Of a DNA stretch of 64,000 bases, positions 55,907-64,000 are shown one piece after another. Positions within the stretch are counted from its first letter, which is position 1; the number at the start of each line of letters is the position of its first letter. The translations under genes and the position numbers were made by a program. The notes beneath the pieces are model-generated. The model had not been told where the DNA came from, made no database searches, and was given only the letters and a program-made list of their open reading frames with translations. Source of the stretch: Bacteroides rodentium JCM 16496 (lineage in GTDB: Bacteria; Bacteroidota; Bacteroidia; Bacteroidales; Bacteroidaceae); contig NZ_BAKJ01000013.1 in NCBI RefSeq assembly GCF_000614125.1, forward strand, positions 34,901-98,900, in the 5' to 3' direction.

Positions 55907-56397
55907 ATGAAGAAGATTATCAATCCGTGGAAAGATATGGAGGGTTACAACTGTTTCGGTTGCTCTCCCGACAATGAAGCCGGTGTGAGAATGGAGTTTT
56001 ATGAGGACGGTGACGAGGTGGTGAGCATCTGGAAGCCGCGTCCGGAGTATCAGGGATGGCTGAATACGTTGCATGGAGGTATCCAGTCCGTATTGCTGGA
56101 TGAAATCTGCGGTTGGGTAGTGTTCCGCAAGCTGCAGACCGGCGGGGTGACATCGAAAATGGAGACCCGGTTCCGCAAATCCATATCGACCAACGACACG
56201 CATGTGGTGCTGCGGCTTCACTCCGGGAGCAAAAGCGGAATATCGCCATCATAGAAGCGCGTCTGTACAATAGTATGGGAGAACTTTGTACGGAAGCTAC
56301 CTGCACTTACTTCACCTTCCCGAAAGAGAAAGCGGAAACGGAAATGCATTTCCATAGCTGCGAAGTGGAGCAGGAGGAAATATTGCCGCTGCTTTGA
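55907..56397 (+). CDS. PaaI-family thioesterase, frameshifted
   Basis: About 163 aa after repair. NCFGCSPDNEAGVRMEFYED and YQGWLNTLHGGIQSVLLDEI are the hotdog-fold thioesterase hallmarks (HGG near residue 60). The first frame stops at 56254; the second continues SLREQKRNIAIIEARLYNS to 56397. One G missing near 56214 (CTGCGGCTTC) explains it. Hydrolyses an acyl-CoA, substrate unknown. Confidence 0.8.
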
Positions 56398-56401
56398 TTG
56401 T

Positions 56402-56476
56402 TTCACCACAGATTACACAGATTTGCACAGATTATTTTTATTCCAATCTGTGCAAATCTGTGTAATCTGTGGTGAA
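56402..56476. repeat. 32-bp perfect palindromic repeat (CACCACAGATTACAC family)
   Basis: 56402-56433 pairs exactly with 56445-56476; 11-base loop. A related element is at 57613-57738. May act as terminator for the PaaI gene. Confidence 0.8.
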
Positions 56477-56521
56477 CTAAGATGAATTTGAAAGAAAAAA
56501 TAAACTTTTTGTGATAAATCT

Positions 56522-56552
56522 TTTGGAGTTTCAAACTTTTAGTTTACTTTTG
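56522..56552 (+). promoter_or_regulatory. his operon promoter
   Basis: TTTG (56522-56525), 19-base spacer, TACTTTTG (56545-56552): complete Bacteroides promoter. Transcription would start near 56558, 15 bases before the leader peptide. Confidence 0.7.
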
Positions 56553-56572
56553 TCGCATTAAAACAAAAAAAT

Positions 56573-56620
56573 ATGAAGAATATCGTTGCACATCATCACC
56601 ATCATCATCCTGACGAATAA
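56573..56620 (+). CDS. hisL: Histidine operon leader peptide
   Basis: 15 aa: MKNIVAHHHHHHPDE, with six consecutive His codons, directly upstream of hisG and followed by a terminator hairpin. Stalling at the His codons when charged tRNA-His is scarce would favour an antiterminator. Too short for ordinary gene finding; the run of His codons and its position make it certain enough. Confidence 0.85.
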   Translation: MKNIVAHHHHHHPDE

Positions 56621-56665
56621 CTCGGTGGGCGTATGAGTGTATATGTACAACAAATGACATAAATG

Positions 56666-56705
56666 ACGAGGCTTGCCGAATATTGGTAAGCCTCGTTTTG
56701 TTTTC
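56666..56705 (+). terminator. his attenuator terminator
   Basis: ACGAGGCTTGCC pairs with GGTAAGCCTCGT (one G-U), then TTTGTTTTC. It lies 45 bases behind the leader peptide and 54 before hisG. CTCGGTGGGC (56621-56630) could pair with part of the left arm as antiterminator (inference). Confidence 0.8.
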
Positions 56706-56720
56706 TGTCATCTCATTCAA

Positions 56721-56754
56721 AATAGTAAATAGTAAATCGTAAAATAGTAAATAA
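56721..56754 (+). repeat. AT-rich AGTAAAT repeat before hisG
   Basis: AATAGTAAAT and AGTAAATCGT units, same type as at 7912 and 59104. Confidence 0.4.
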
Positions 56755-56758
56755 CCTT

Positions 56759-57610
56759 ATGTTAAGAATTGCAGTACAAGCTAAAGGTCGTCTTTATGAC
56801 GAGACCATGTCATTTTTGGGAGAATCGGATATCAAGTTGAGTGCCATGAAGCGTTCGTTGTTGGTGCAGTCGTCAAACTTTCCTCTTGAAGTGTTGTTTT
56901 TGAGGGATGACGACATTCCGCAGTCTGTGGCTACCGGAGTGGCTGATATAGGCATTGTGGGTGAGAATGAATTTGTTGAGAAGAATGAGGATGCGGAGAT
57001 AATCAAGCGTTTGGGATTCAGCAAGTGCCGTCTGTCTCTTGCCATGCCGAAGGATATTGAGTATCCGGGGGTGAAGTGGTTTCACGGAAAGAAGATTGCG
57101 ACATCTTATCCGGGTATCCTTTCCGGCTTTTTGAAAGAGAATGGGGTGAATGCGGAGATACACGTCATTACGGGGTCGGTAGAAGTGGCGCCGGGCATCG
57201 GTCTGGCAGATGCCATTTTCGATATTGTAAGTTCCGGTTCTACGCTGGTGAGCAACCGTTTGAAGGAAGTGGAGGTTGTGATGAAGTCCGAAGCCCTGCT
57301 GATTGGCAACAAGAACATGAGCGAGGAAAAGCAAGAGATATTGAGGGAGCTGTTGTTCCGTATGGATGCCGTGAAGACAGCCGAAGATAAGAAATATGTG
57401 CTGATGAATGCTCCGAAAGAGAAAGTGGATGAGATTGTCTCTGTACTTCCGGGCATGAAGAGCCCCACGGTGATGCCTTTGGCACAAGAAGGCTGGTGTT
57501 CGGTACATACGGTGCTCGACGAGAAGTGTTTCTGGGAGATAATCGGAAAACTGAAAGCATTGGGGGCGGAAGGCATTCTGGTGTTGCCGATTGAGAAAAT
57601 GATAATTTAA
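56759..57610 (+). CDS. hisG: ATP phosphoribosyltransferase HisG
   Basis: 283 aa long-form enzyme. LRIAVQAKGRLYDETMSFLG start, GVADIGIVGENEFVE, ITGSVEVAPGIGLADAIFDIVSSGSTLVSN (PRPP-binding) and a C-terminal regulatory domain (EGWCSVHTVL, GAEGILVLPIEKMII) for histidine feedback. Catalyses the first step of histidine synthesis. First structural gene behind the attenuator. Confidence 0.96.
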   Translation: MLRIAVQAKGRLYDETMSFLGESDIKLSAMKRSLLVQSSNFPLEVLFLRDDDIPQSVATGVADIGIVGENEFVEKNEDAEIIKRLGFSKCRLSLAMPKDIEYPGVKWFHGKKIATSYPGILSGFLKENGVNAEIHVITGSVEVAPGIGLADAIFDIVSSGSTLVSNRLKEVEVVMKSEALLIGNKNMSEEKQEILRELLFRMDAVKTAEDKKYVLMNAPKEKVDEIVSVLPGMKSPTVMPLAQEGWCSVHTVLDEKCFWEIIGKLKALGAEGILVLPIEKMII

Positions 57611-57612
57611 GG

Positions 57613-57738
57613 GGGTGTGTCAAAATTCACCACAGATTACACGGATTAACACAGAATGGACTTAATCTACTGATAATCAAAGATGCTTATCTGTGCAAAT
57701 CTGCGTAATCTGTGGTGAATACCACTTTTGACACACCC
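57613..57738. repeat. Composite palindromic repeat between hisG and hisD
   Basis: Outer arms GGGTGTGTCAAAA (57613) and TTTTGACACACCC (57726) enclose TTCACCACAGATTACAC... and ...GTAATCTGTGGTGAA, the same family as at 56402-56476. It fills nearly all of the hisG-hisD gap, inside the operon. Confidence 0.75.
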
Positions 57739-57773
57739 TCATCCCTATTTATAAATATTCAAAATATGTTATT

Positions 57774-59066
57774 ATGATATTGATTAGTAATCCCGATAAA
57801 TCCCAGTGGCCGGAGATGCTGAAGCGTCCGGCGATGAATACGGAGAATCTATTTGATACGGTGCGGAGCGTTATCGACCGTGTGAAGACGGAGGGAGACC
57901 GTGCTGTGCTGGATTATGAAGAAAAGTTTGATAAAGTGGTGTTGGCCTCGCTGGCAGTGTCGGAAGAGGAACAGCAGGAAGCGGAAAACCTGGTGAGTGA
58001 AGACTTGAAAGTAGCTATTCGCCTGGCAAAGCAGAACATCGAGACTTTCCACGCGGCACAACGTTTTGAGGGCAAGAAAGTGCAGACCCAGCCGGGGGTG
58101 ACCTGCTGGCAGAAAGCGGTTGCCATAGAAAAAGTGGGATTGTATATTCCCGGAGGAACGGCTCCGCTGTTTTCTACGGTACTGATGCTGGCCGTTCCCG
58201 CCAAGATTGCCGGATGCAAGGAGATTGTTCTCTGCACCCCTCCGGGACGTGACGGAAAGGTACATCCCGCTGTGTTGTTTGCCGCAAAAGTGGCGGGTGT
58301 CAACCGGATTTTCAAAGCTGGCGGCATACAAGCCATTGCCGCTATGGCGTACGGAACGGAAAGTGTGCCTAAGGTTTACAAGATATTCGGTCCGGGAAAC
58401 CAATATGTTACGGCTGCCAAGCAACTCGTAAGCCTGCGTGATGTAGCAATAGACATGCCGGCAGGACCTTCGGAAGTAGAAGTTTTGGCTGATGAAACAG
58501 CTAATCCCGTCTTTGTAGCCGCTGACTTATTGAGCCAGGCAGAACACGGAGTGGACAGCCAGGCTATGCTAATCACTACCTCTGTCGAATTGCAGCAAGC
58601 TGTAAAGGTGGAAGTGGAACGCCAACTGGCCTTACTGCCACGTAAAGAGATTGCCGAAAAGTCTCTTGCCAACAGCAAACTGATTGTAGTGGACAGCATG
58701 GAAGAAGCCATCGAACTGACCAACGCGTATGCTCCCGAACATCTTATCATAGAAACCAAGGATTACCTTTCCGTGGCAGAACGTATCGTGAATGCCGGTT
58801 CCGTATTCCTGGGTTCCCTCACTCCGGAGAGTGCGGGAGATTATGCTTCGGGCACAAACCATACCTTGCCTACGAACGGTTATGCCAAAGCATACAGCGG
58901 TGTCAGCCTCGACAGCTTTATCCGCAAGATAACTTTCCAGGAGATAAAGCCGGAAGGATTGAATATCATCGGCCCTGCCATCGAGCTGATGGCCGCCAAT
59001 GAACAGCTGGATGCGCATAAGAATGCCGTGAGCGTGAGACTGGGGCAGTTGGAAAATGAAAATTGA
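57774..59066 (+). CDS. hisD: Histidinol dehydrogenase HisD
   Basis: 430 aa. KVGLYIPGGTAPLFSTVLML, KIFGPGNQYVTAAKQLVS, DMPAGPSEVEVLADE, DLLSQAEHGVDSQA and SAGDYASGTNHTLPT are the family signatures, including zinc and catalytic residues (Gln/His in SQAEHG). Does the last two oxidations to histidine. Intact. Confidence 0.96.
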   Translation: MILISNPDKSQWPEMLKRPAMNTENLFDTVRSVIDRVKTEGDRAVLDYEEKFDKVVLASLAVSEEEQQEAENLVSEDLKVAIRLAKQNIETFHAAQRFEGKKVQTQPGVTCWQKAVAIEKVGLYIPGGTAPLFSTVLMLAVPAKIAGCKEIVLCTPPGRDGKVHPAVLFAAKVAGVNRIFKAGGIQAIAAMAYGTESVPKVYKIFGPGNQYVTAAKQLVSLRDVAIDMPAGPSEVEVLADETANPVFVAADLLSQAEHGVDSQAMLITTSVELQQAVKVEVERQLALLPRKEIAEKSLANSKLIVVDSMEEAIELTNAYAPEHLIIETKDYLSVAERIVNAGSVFLGSLTPESAGDYASGTNHTLPTNGYAKAYSGVSLDSFIRKITFQEIKPEGLNIIGPAIELMAANEQLDAHKNAVSVRLGQLENEN

Positions 59067-59103
59067 GAGTTGAAAATAGAGAGTTGATGGCCTAAAGTAA
59101 TTT

Positions 59104-59135
59104 TAATTGTAAATTGTAAATCGTCAAATTGTACA
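59104..59135 (+). repeat. AT-rich GTAAAT repeat before hisC
   Basis: TTGTAAATTGTAAATCGTC and similar, third copy of the type in this window. Confidence 0.4.
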
Positions 59136-59139
59136 TAAC

Positions 59140-60183
59140 ATGGTGAAAACATTACAAGAACTTACCCGTCCGAATATCTGGCGTCTGAAGCCTTATTCTT
59201 CAGCACGAGATGAATATAATGGTGCTGCGGCATCCGTTTTTCTCGATGCAAACGAGAATCCTTATAACATGCCGCACAACCGTTATCCCGACCCCATGCA
59301 GCGGGAGCTAAAGACAGAATTGTCTAAAATTAAAAAGGTGAGTCCCGATTCCATCTTCTTAGGGAATGGCAGTGACGAAGCTATCGATTTGGTGTTCCGT
59401 GCTTTTTGTGAGCCCCGTGTGGACAATGTAGTGGCCATCGACCCTACCTACGGCATGTATCAAGTCTGTGCCGACGTCAATGATGTGGAGTATCGCAAGG
59501 TGCTGCTCGATGAGGATTTCCAGTTCTCTGCCGACAAGCTTCTGGCTGCTGCGGATGAGCATACCAAACTGATTTTTATCTGCTCTCCCAACAATCCTAC
59601 CGGCAATGACCTGCTCCGTAGCGAGATTGAAACGCTGATTCGCCGGTTTGATGGGTTGGTGATACTGGACGAGGCATACAATGACTTCTCCGAGGCACCT
59701 TCCTTCCTCGAAAATTTGAATCAATATCCGAATCTCATTGTACTGCAAACCTTTTCCAAAGCATGGGGATGTGCTGCCATCCGTCTGGGTATGGCATTTG
59801 CTTCACCGGAGATTATCGGTATCCTCAATAAAATAAAATATCCCTATAACGTGAACCGGTTGACACAGAAGCAGGCAGTGGAAATGCTTCACCGCTATTA
59901 TGAAATAGAACGTTGGGTGAAGACCCTGAAAGAAGAGCGGGAGAACCTGGAAGCCGAGTTCGCCGCACTGCCATGCACGGTGAAGATGTTCCCCTCCCAT
60001 GCCAATTTCTTCCTGGCCCGTGTGACGGATGCTGTGAAGATTTACAATTATCTGGTAGGCAAGGGTATCATTGTCCGCAATCGTAACTCCGTGTCACTTT
60101 GCGGAAATTGCTTGCGGGTGACGGTGGGAACAAGAGGGGAGAATGAAAAGTTGATTGAAGCGTTGAAAGTATTTACGATTTGA
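59140..60183 (+). CDS. hisC: Histidinol-phosphate aminotransferase HisC
   Basis: 347 aa. [58 protein letters not shown] and [16 protein letters not shown] (PLP lysine in SKAWG) match class I/II aminotransferases of the HisC type. Located between hisD and hisB, 13 bases before hisB. Confidence 0.95.
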   Translation: MVKTLQELTRPNIWRLKPYSSARDEYNGAAASVFLDANENPYNMPHNRYPDPMQRELKTELSKIKKVSPDSIFLGNGSDEAIDLVFRAFCEPRVDNVVAIDPTYGMYQVCADVNDVEYRKVLLDEDFQFSADKLLAAADEHTKLIFICSPNNPTGNDLLRSEIETLIRRFDGLVILDEAYNDFSEAPSFLENLNQYPNLIVLQTFSKAWGCAAIRLGMAFASPEIIGILNKIKYPYNVNRLTQKQAVEMLHRYYEIERWVKTLKEERENLEAEFAALPCTVKMFPSHANFFLARVTDAVKIYNYLVGKGIIVRNRNSVSLCGNCLRVTVGTRGENEKLIEALKVFTI

Positions 60184-60196
60184 GCATTTACCATTT

Positions 60197-61347
60197 ATGA
60201 AGAAGAAAGTACTTTTTATAGACCGTGACGGAACATTGGTCATTGAGCCGCCCATTGATTATCAGCTGGACTCCCTGGAGAAGCTGGAGTTCTATCCGAA
60301 AGTGATGCGCAATCTTGGCTTCATCCGCAGCAAGCTGGATTTTGATTTTGTGATGGTGACCAATCAGGACGGGCTCGGCACAGCTTCCTTTCCGGAAGAG
60401 ACCTTTTGGCCGGCACACAATCTGATGATGAAGACATTGGCCGGCGAAGGCATCACCTTCGATGACATCTGCATAGACCGCAGCATGCCCGACGACAATG
60501 CACCGACCCGCAAGCCACGTACCGGAATGCTTGCCAAATACCTCGATAACCCGGACTACGATTTGTCCCACAGTTTCGTCATCGGCGACCGGCCTACGGA
60601 TGTGGAACTGGCAAAGAATCTGGCTGCCGCGCCATTCTTCTGCAAGATGACACGGCGTCATTGAAACCCGTTTCCGAAGGTGGCAGTGCCGCTTGTGACG
60701 GACTGGAAGATTACTGCGCCCTCGCCACCCGCGACTGGGACAAGGTGGCCGAATTCCTCTTTGCCGGTGAGCGTACGGCGGAAGTACGTCGCACTACCAA
60801 GGAGACAGATATATACGTATCCTTGAATTTGGATGGCGACGGACATTGTGACATCTCTACCGGACTGGGCTTCTTCGACCACATGCTGGAGCAGATAGGC
60901 AAGCACGGCGGCATGGACCTTACCATCCGTGTGAAAGGCGACCTCGAAGTGGACGAGCATCACACCATCGAAGATACTGCCCTTGCCCTGGGCGACTGCC
61001 TTTATCAGGCCTTAGGAAGCAAGCGGGGCATTGAACGCTACGGCTATGCCCTTCCTATGGACGATTGTCTTTGCCAGGTGTGCCTCGACTTCGGCGGACG
61101 TCCGTGGCTGGTATGGGATGCCGACTTCAAACGCGAGAAGGTAGGAGACATGCCTACGGAGATGTTCCTGCACTTCTTCAAGTCCTTGAGCGATGCTGCC
61201 CGGATGAATCTTAATGTAAAAGCCGAAGGACAGAACGAACATCATAAGATAGAGGGCATCTTCAAGGCGTTGGCGCGTGCACTGAAGATGGCGGTGAAGA
61301 GGGATATTTATCACTTTGAACTGCCGAGTTCGAAAGGAGTGCTGTAG
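60197..61347 (+). CDS. hisB: Bifunctional HisB, frameshifted near 60623
   Basis: About 384 aa after repair, phosphatase plus dehydratase as in enterobacteria. N-terminal HAD phosphatase: [11 protein letters not shown] (DxDxT), [22 protein letters not shown]. The frame breaks at CTGGCTGCC (expected CTGGGCTGCC) and goes on [16 protein letters not shown]-terminal imidazoleglycerol-phosphate dehydratase: [46 protein letters not shown]. Ends in SSKGVL. Confidence 0.93.
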
Positions 61348-61415
61348 AAGAGGAGGGCAGGTAGCATCACATAAGCAATCACTGTATACAGTCACTTTGC
61401 TGAATGTACAGTGCT

Positions 61416-61503
61416 GCTTTATCGGTAGTAAAGCATCGCTTTATAGTCGGTAAAGTGATACTTTATCAGTAATAAAGTGACGCTTTATTGCTGATAAAGA
61501 AAG
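61416..61503. repeat. Tandem array of four 22-bp imperfect palindromes
   Basis: Units start at 61416, 61438, 61460 and 61482, exactly 22 bases apart; each has the form xCTTTAT...TAAAGxxx with a short centre. Located in the gene-free stretch 61348-61618 behind hisB. No gene or other signal was seen there apart from the promoter at its right end. Confidence 0.7.
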
Positions 61504-61618
61504 ATAAAGTAGGATGCCGCTGATTAAAAGGTGTTTATCTATCCGTTTTCCGGACATATCTTCCGGAATTTTTCTGTATATTTCTTGCCATGTCAGTATA
61601 TAAATCGGGATTTATACC

Positions 61619-61626
61619 TAATTTTG
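61619..61626 (+). promoter_or_regulatory. -7 box TAATTTTG for the antiporter gene
   Basis: TAnnTTTG match 38 bases before the ATG at 61664. Confidence 0.55.
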
Positions 61627-61663
61627 CATCCCGAAGAAAACCGATATATACAGATAAGGAATT

Positions 61664-63934
61664 ATGTCACATTTGGCTCCCCTCATAGCTGATTTAGCTC
61701 TGATATTGATTTGCGCGGGGATTATGACCCTGCTTTTTAAGAAGTTGAAGCAACCACTGGTGCTGGGATATGTGGTTGCAGGATTCCTTGCCAGCCCTCA
61801 CATGGCCTATACACCGTCGGTGATGGACACGGCTAATATACAGACCTGGGCAGATATAGGTGTTATCTTCCTGTTGTTTGCACTGGGATTGGAATTCAGC
61901 TTCAAGAAGATTGTGAAGGTGGGAGGGGCGGCGGTTATTGCTGCGTGTACCATCATCTTTTGTATGATATTGTTGGGTGTGGCGGTAGGTACCGGTTTCG
62001 GCTGGAAACGGATGGACTGTATCTTTCTGGGCGGTATGATTGCCATGTCGTCCACCACCATTATCTATAAGGCGTTTGATGATTTGGGGATGCGCAAGAA
62101 GCAGTTCACGGGACTGGTGCTCAGTGTGCTTATTCTGGAGGATATTCTTGCCATCGTATTGATGGTGATGCTCTCCACGATGGCAGTCAGCCATAACTTC
62201 GAAGGTACGGAGATGCTGGAGAGCATTGCCAAACTGCTGTTCTTCCTGATACTTTGGTTTGTGGTAGGTATTTACCTCATCCCCGGATTGCTGAAGCGGT
62301 GCCGGAAGCTGATGAGCGAGGAAACCTTGCTGATAGTCTCTCTCGGACTCTGTTTCGGCATGGTGGTGATGGCTGCACATACGGGGTTCTCGGCTGCTTT
62401 CGGTGCCTTCATCATGGGTTCCATTCTTGCCGAAACGGTAGAGGCGGAGAGTATAGAGCGGCTGGTGAAGCCGGTCAAGGACTTGTTTGGCGCCATCTTT
62501 TTCGTATCGGTCGGCATGATGGTAGACCCGGCCATGATTGTGGAGTATGCGGGACCTATTGTCGTGATTACTTTAGCGGTTATCCTCGGGCAATCCCTCT
62601 TCGGGACGCTGGGTGTGCTGCTGGCGGGGCAACCGCTGAAGACGGCCATGCAGTGCGGTTTCAGCCTGACGCAAATCGGTGAGTTTGCCTTTATCATAGC
62701 TTCGCTGGGCGTGTCGTTGCATGTCACCAGCCATTTCTTGTATCCTATTGTGGTGGCGGTGTCTGTCATCACTACTTTCCTTACTCCTTATATGATTCGT
62801 TTGGCAGACCCCGCTTCCAATCTTGTGGATACGCATTTGCCGGAAAAATGGAGAAAGTTCTTGACCCGCTATGCTTCGGGTTCGCAGACCATGAACCATG
62901 AAAGCCTGTGGAAGAAACTGATATTTGCACTGGTCAGGATTACGGTTGTATATTCCATCATTTGCGTGGCGGTGATAGCTTTGGCGTTCCGTTTTCTGGT
63001 GCCTTTCGTGCACGACAGTCTGCCCGGGGTATGGGGCTCTTTGTTGGCTGCCTTTATCATCATTCTGTGTATCGCTCCGTTTCTGCGTGCTATCATGATT
63101 AAAAAGAATCACTCGGAGGAGTTCGTGACTTTATGGAAGGATAACCGTGGAAACCGGGCGCCGTTGGTGGCTACCATTGTACTGCGTCTGCTGCTGGGTG
63201 TTTCGTTTGTCATGTTCGTTATAGCCGGTTTATTCAAGATATCTGTGGGACTGGTATTTGGAGTGGCGGTGTTGCTGGTGACTTTAATGATACTCTCCCG
63301 CCAGTTGAAGAAGCAGTCCATCATGATAGAGAGGACATTCTTCCAGAATCTGCGGTACCGCGACATGCGTGCCGAGTATATGGGAGAGAAGAAACCGGAG
63401 TATGCGGGGCGTCTGCTGTCACGCGACCTGCACCTGACGGATTTTGAGATTCCCGGCGAGTCGGAATGGGCAGGCAGGACATTGGCGGAGCTGAATTTTG
63501 GAAAGAAATACGGTATCCATGTGGTCTCTATCCTTCGGGGCAAGAAACGGATTAATATTCCCGGAGCGTCTGTCCGCCTTTTCCCGCAGGACAAGATACA
63601 AGTAATTGCCACGGATGAGGAATTGAACATCTTCGGCCAGGAGATGGATAAGGTGTCTGCCATGAATGCGGATGTGATAGAGAAGAGTGAGATGATTCTA
63701 CGCCAGTTCTGTGTGGACGGGCAGTCTCCTTTCCTGAACAAGACCCTGAAAGAAGCAGGGATACGCGAGAAATATCACTGCCTGATTGCCGGTGTGGAAC
63801 GGGGAGGGGAGACCTTGCATGCTCCCGACCCGCATGAACCTTTTGTGGAGGGAGATGTGGTATGGATTGTAGGCGAGAGTGCCGATGTGTACAAACTGGT
63901 CGGTCGGAAATGTGAAGGTTTCGACATGGGGTAA
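61664..63934 (+). CDS. KefB-like cation:proton antiporter with TrkA-C domains
   Basis: 756 aa. The first 400 residues are a CPA2 exchanger with about 12 helices: KQPLVLGYVVAGFLASP, WADIGVIFLLFALGLEFSF, GMIAMSSTTIIYKAFDDLG, VLILEDILAIVLMV (acidic transport residues) and FSAAFGAFIMGSILAET. A further three or four helices (430-560) follow, then two RCK-C/TrkA-C domains (about 590-670 and 680-756; FEIPGESEWAGRTLAEL, FPQDKIQVIATDEEL; SPFLNKTLKEAGIREKYHCLI). No NAD-binding TrkA-N domain. Moves K+ or Na+ against H+. Confidence 0.88.
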   Translation: MSHLAPLIADLALILICAGIMTLLFKKLKQPLVLGYVVAGFLASPHMAYTPSVMDTANIQTWADIGVIFLLFALGLEFSFKKIVKVGGAAVIAACTIIFCMILLGVAVGTGFGWKRMDCIFLGGMIAMSSTTIIYKAFDDLGMRKKQFTGLVLSVLILEDILAIVLMVMLSTMAVSHNFEGTEMLESIAKLLFFLILWFVVGIYLIPGLLKRCRKLMSEETLLIVSLGLCFGMVVMAAHTGFSAAFGAFIMGSILAETVEAESIERLVKPVKDLFGAIFFVSVGMMVDPAMIVEYAGPIVVITLAVILGQSLFGTLGVLLAGQPLKTAMQCGFSLTQIGEFAFIIASLGVSLHVTSHFLYPIVVAVSVITTFLTPYMIRLADPASNLVDTHLPEKWRKFLTRYASGSQTMNHESLWKKLIFALVRITVVYSIICVAVIALAFRFLVPFVHDSLPGVWGSLLAAFIIILCIAPFLRAIMIKKNHSEEFVTLWKDNRGNRAPLVATIVLRLLLGVSFVMFVIAGLFKISVGLVFGVAVLLVTLMILSRQLKKQSIMIERTFFQNLRYRDMRAEYMGEKKPEYAGRLLSRDLHLTDFEIPGESEWAGRTLAELNFGKKYGIHVVSILRGKKRINIPGASVRLFPQDKIQVIATDEELNIFGQEMDKVSAMNADVIEKSEMILRQFCVDGQSPFLNKTLKEAGIREKYHCLIAGVERGGETLHAPDPHEPFVEGDVVWIVGESADVYKLVGRKCEGFDMG

Positions 63935-63947
63935 GGTCTACCCCATG
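63925..63947. terminator. Hairpin at the antiporter stop codon
   Basis: CATGGGGTA pairs with TACCCCATG and includes the TAA stop at 63932; no T tract. Lies between convergent genes. Confidence 0.4.
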
Positions 63948-63955
63948 AACGCTAA

Positions 63956-64000
63956 TCAGAGTTTGTTCAGTATCTTGTCCATTACCCAGTTAGTCAGGGT
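63956..64000 (-). CDS. C-terminal end of an unidentified gene
   Basis: Last 14 codons and stop of a minus-strand frame cut by the window edge (TLTNWVMDKILNKL). Helical; too short for family assignment. Confidence 0.4.
   Translation of the reverse strand, partial: TLTNWVMDKILNKL

Noticed and set aside
61416..61503. CRISPR array
   Set aside because: The period is only 22 bases with no separate spacers, units are palindromes that differ from each other, and no cas gene is near.

Overview
The window is chromosomal DNA from a gut Bacteroidales bacterium, almost certainly a Bacteroides species. Evidence: many genes are preceded by the Bacteroides -7 box TAnnTTTG rather than sigma70 boxes; the gene families (TonB-dependent receptor, NigD-like and DUF4421/DUF2490 proteins, GGGtGRT protein, DUF3871, CTn-type integrases) are typical of the group; AT-rich and palindromic intergenic repeats are of the Bacteroides kind. 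No rRNA, tRNA or CRISPR array was seen.

Layout. (1) 1-9.9 kb, chromosome: dinB (cut by the window edge), yccF-like gene, a LytTR membrane regulator next to a TonB-dependent receptor with a three-repeat LytTR-type operator between them, DUF2141 protein, transglutaminase lipoprotein, TrmH-type RNA methyltransferase, zinc alcohol dehydrogenase. (2) 10.05-39.9 kb, foreign DNA: an AT-rich outer integrative element inserted in the 3' end of a GGGtGRT-protein gene. It carries a 177-bp replacement 3' end (39730-39906) that keeps the gene whole; the host's original 3' end is stranded at 9874-10050, with seven differences, all synonymous. A second, inner element (about 22.09-38.35 kb) is inserted in the outer element's own integrase gene, in the codons of the HTSRH active-site box, and splits it into 38351-39385 and 21903-22091. 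The inner element has two tandem integrases, small HTH genes, DUF3408 and MobA-like genes, and then a defence cargo: a tyrosine invertase, an 18-bp inverted-repeat pair enclosing a promoter that now points away from the cargo, a two-gene restriction-modification system, and an XRE-IetA-IetS operon (AAA+ ATPase plus subtilisin-like protease). (3) 39.7-64 kb, chromosome: GGGtGRT/NifU-like pair, pectate lyase, DMP19 protein, NigD-like lipoprotein, Yip1-like protein, smpB, metH, mltF-like gene, udk, Dabb protein, dsbD, cat-like gene, DUF2490, DUF4421, PaaI thioesterase, a his operon with a six-histidine leader peptide and attenuator (hisL-hisG-hisD-hisC-hisB), and a KefB-like antiporter.

Data quality. 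About eighteen single-base losses, most of them in short homopolymers, break otherwise well-conserved genes, including housekeeping ones (metH, dsbD, hisB, trmH-like). These look like sequencing or assembly errors, not decay. I therefore annotate the restored gene spans and name each frameshift.
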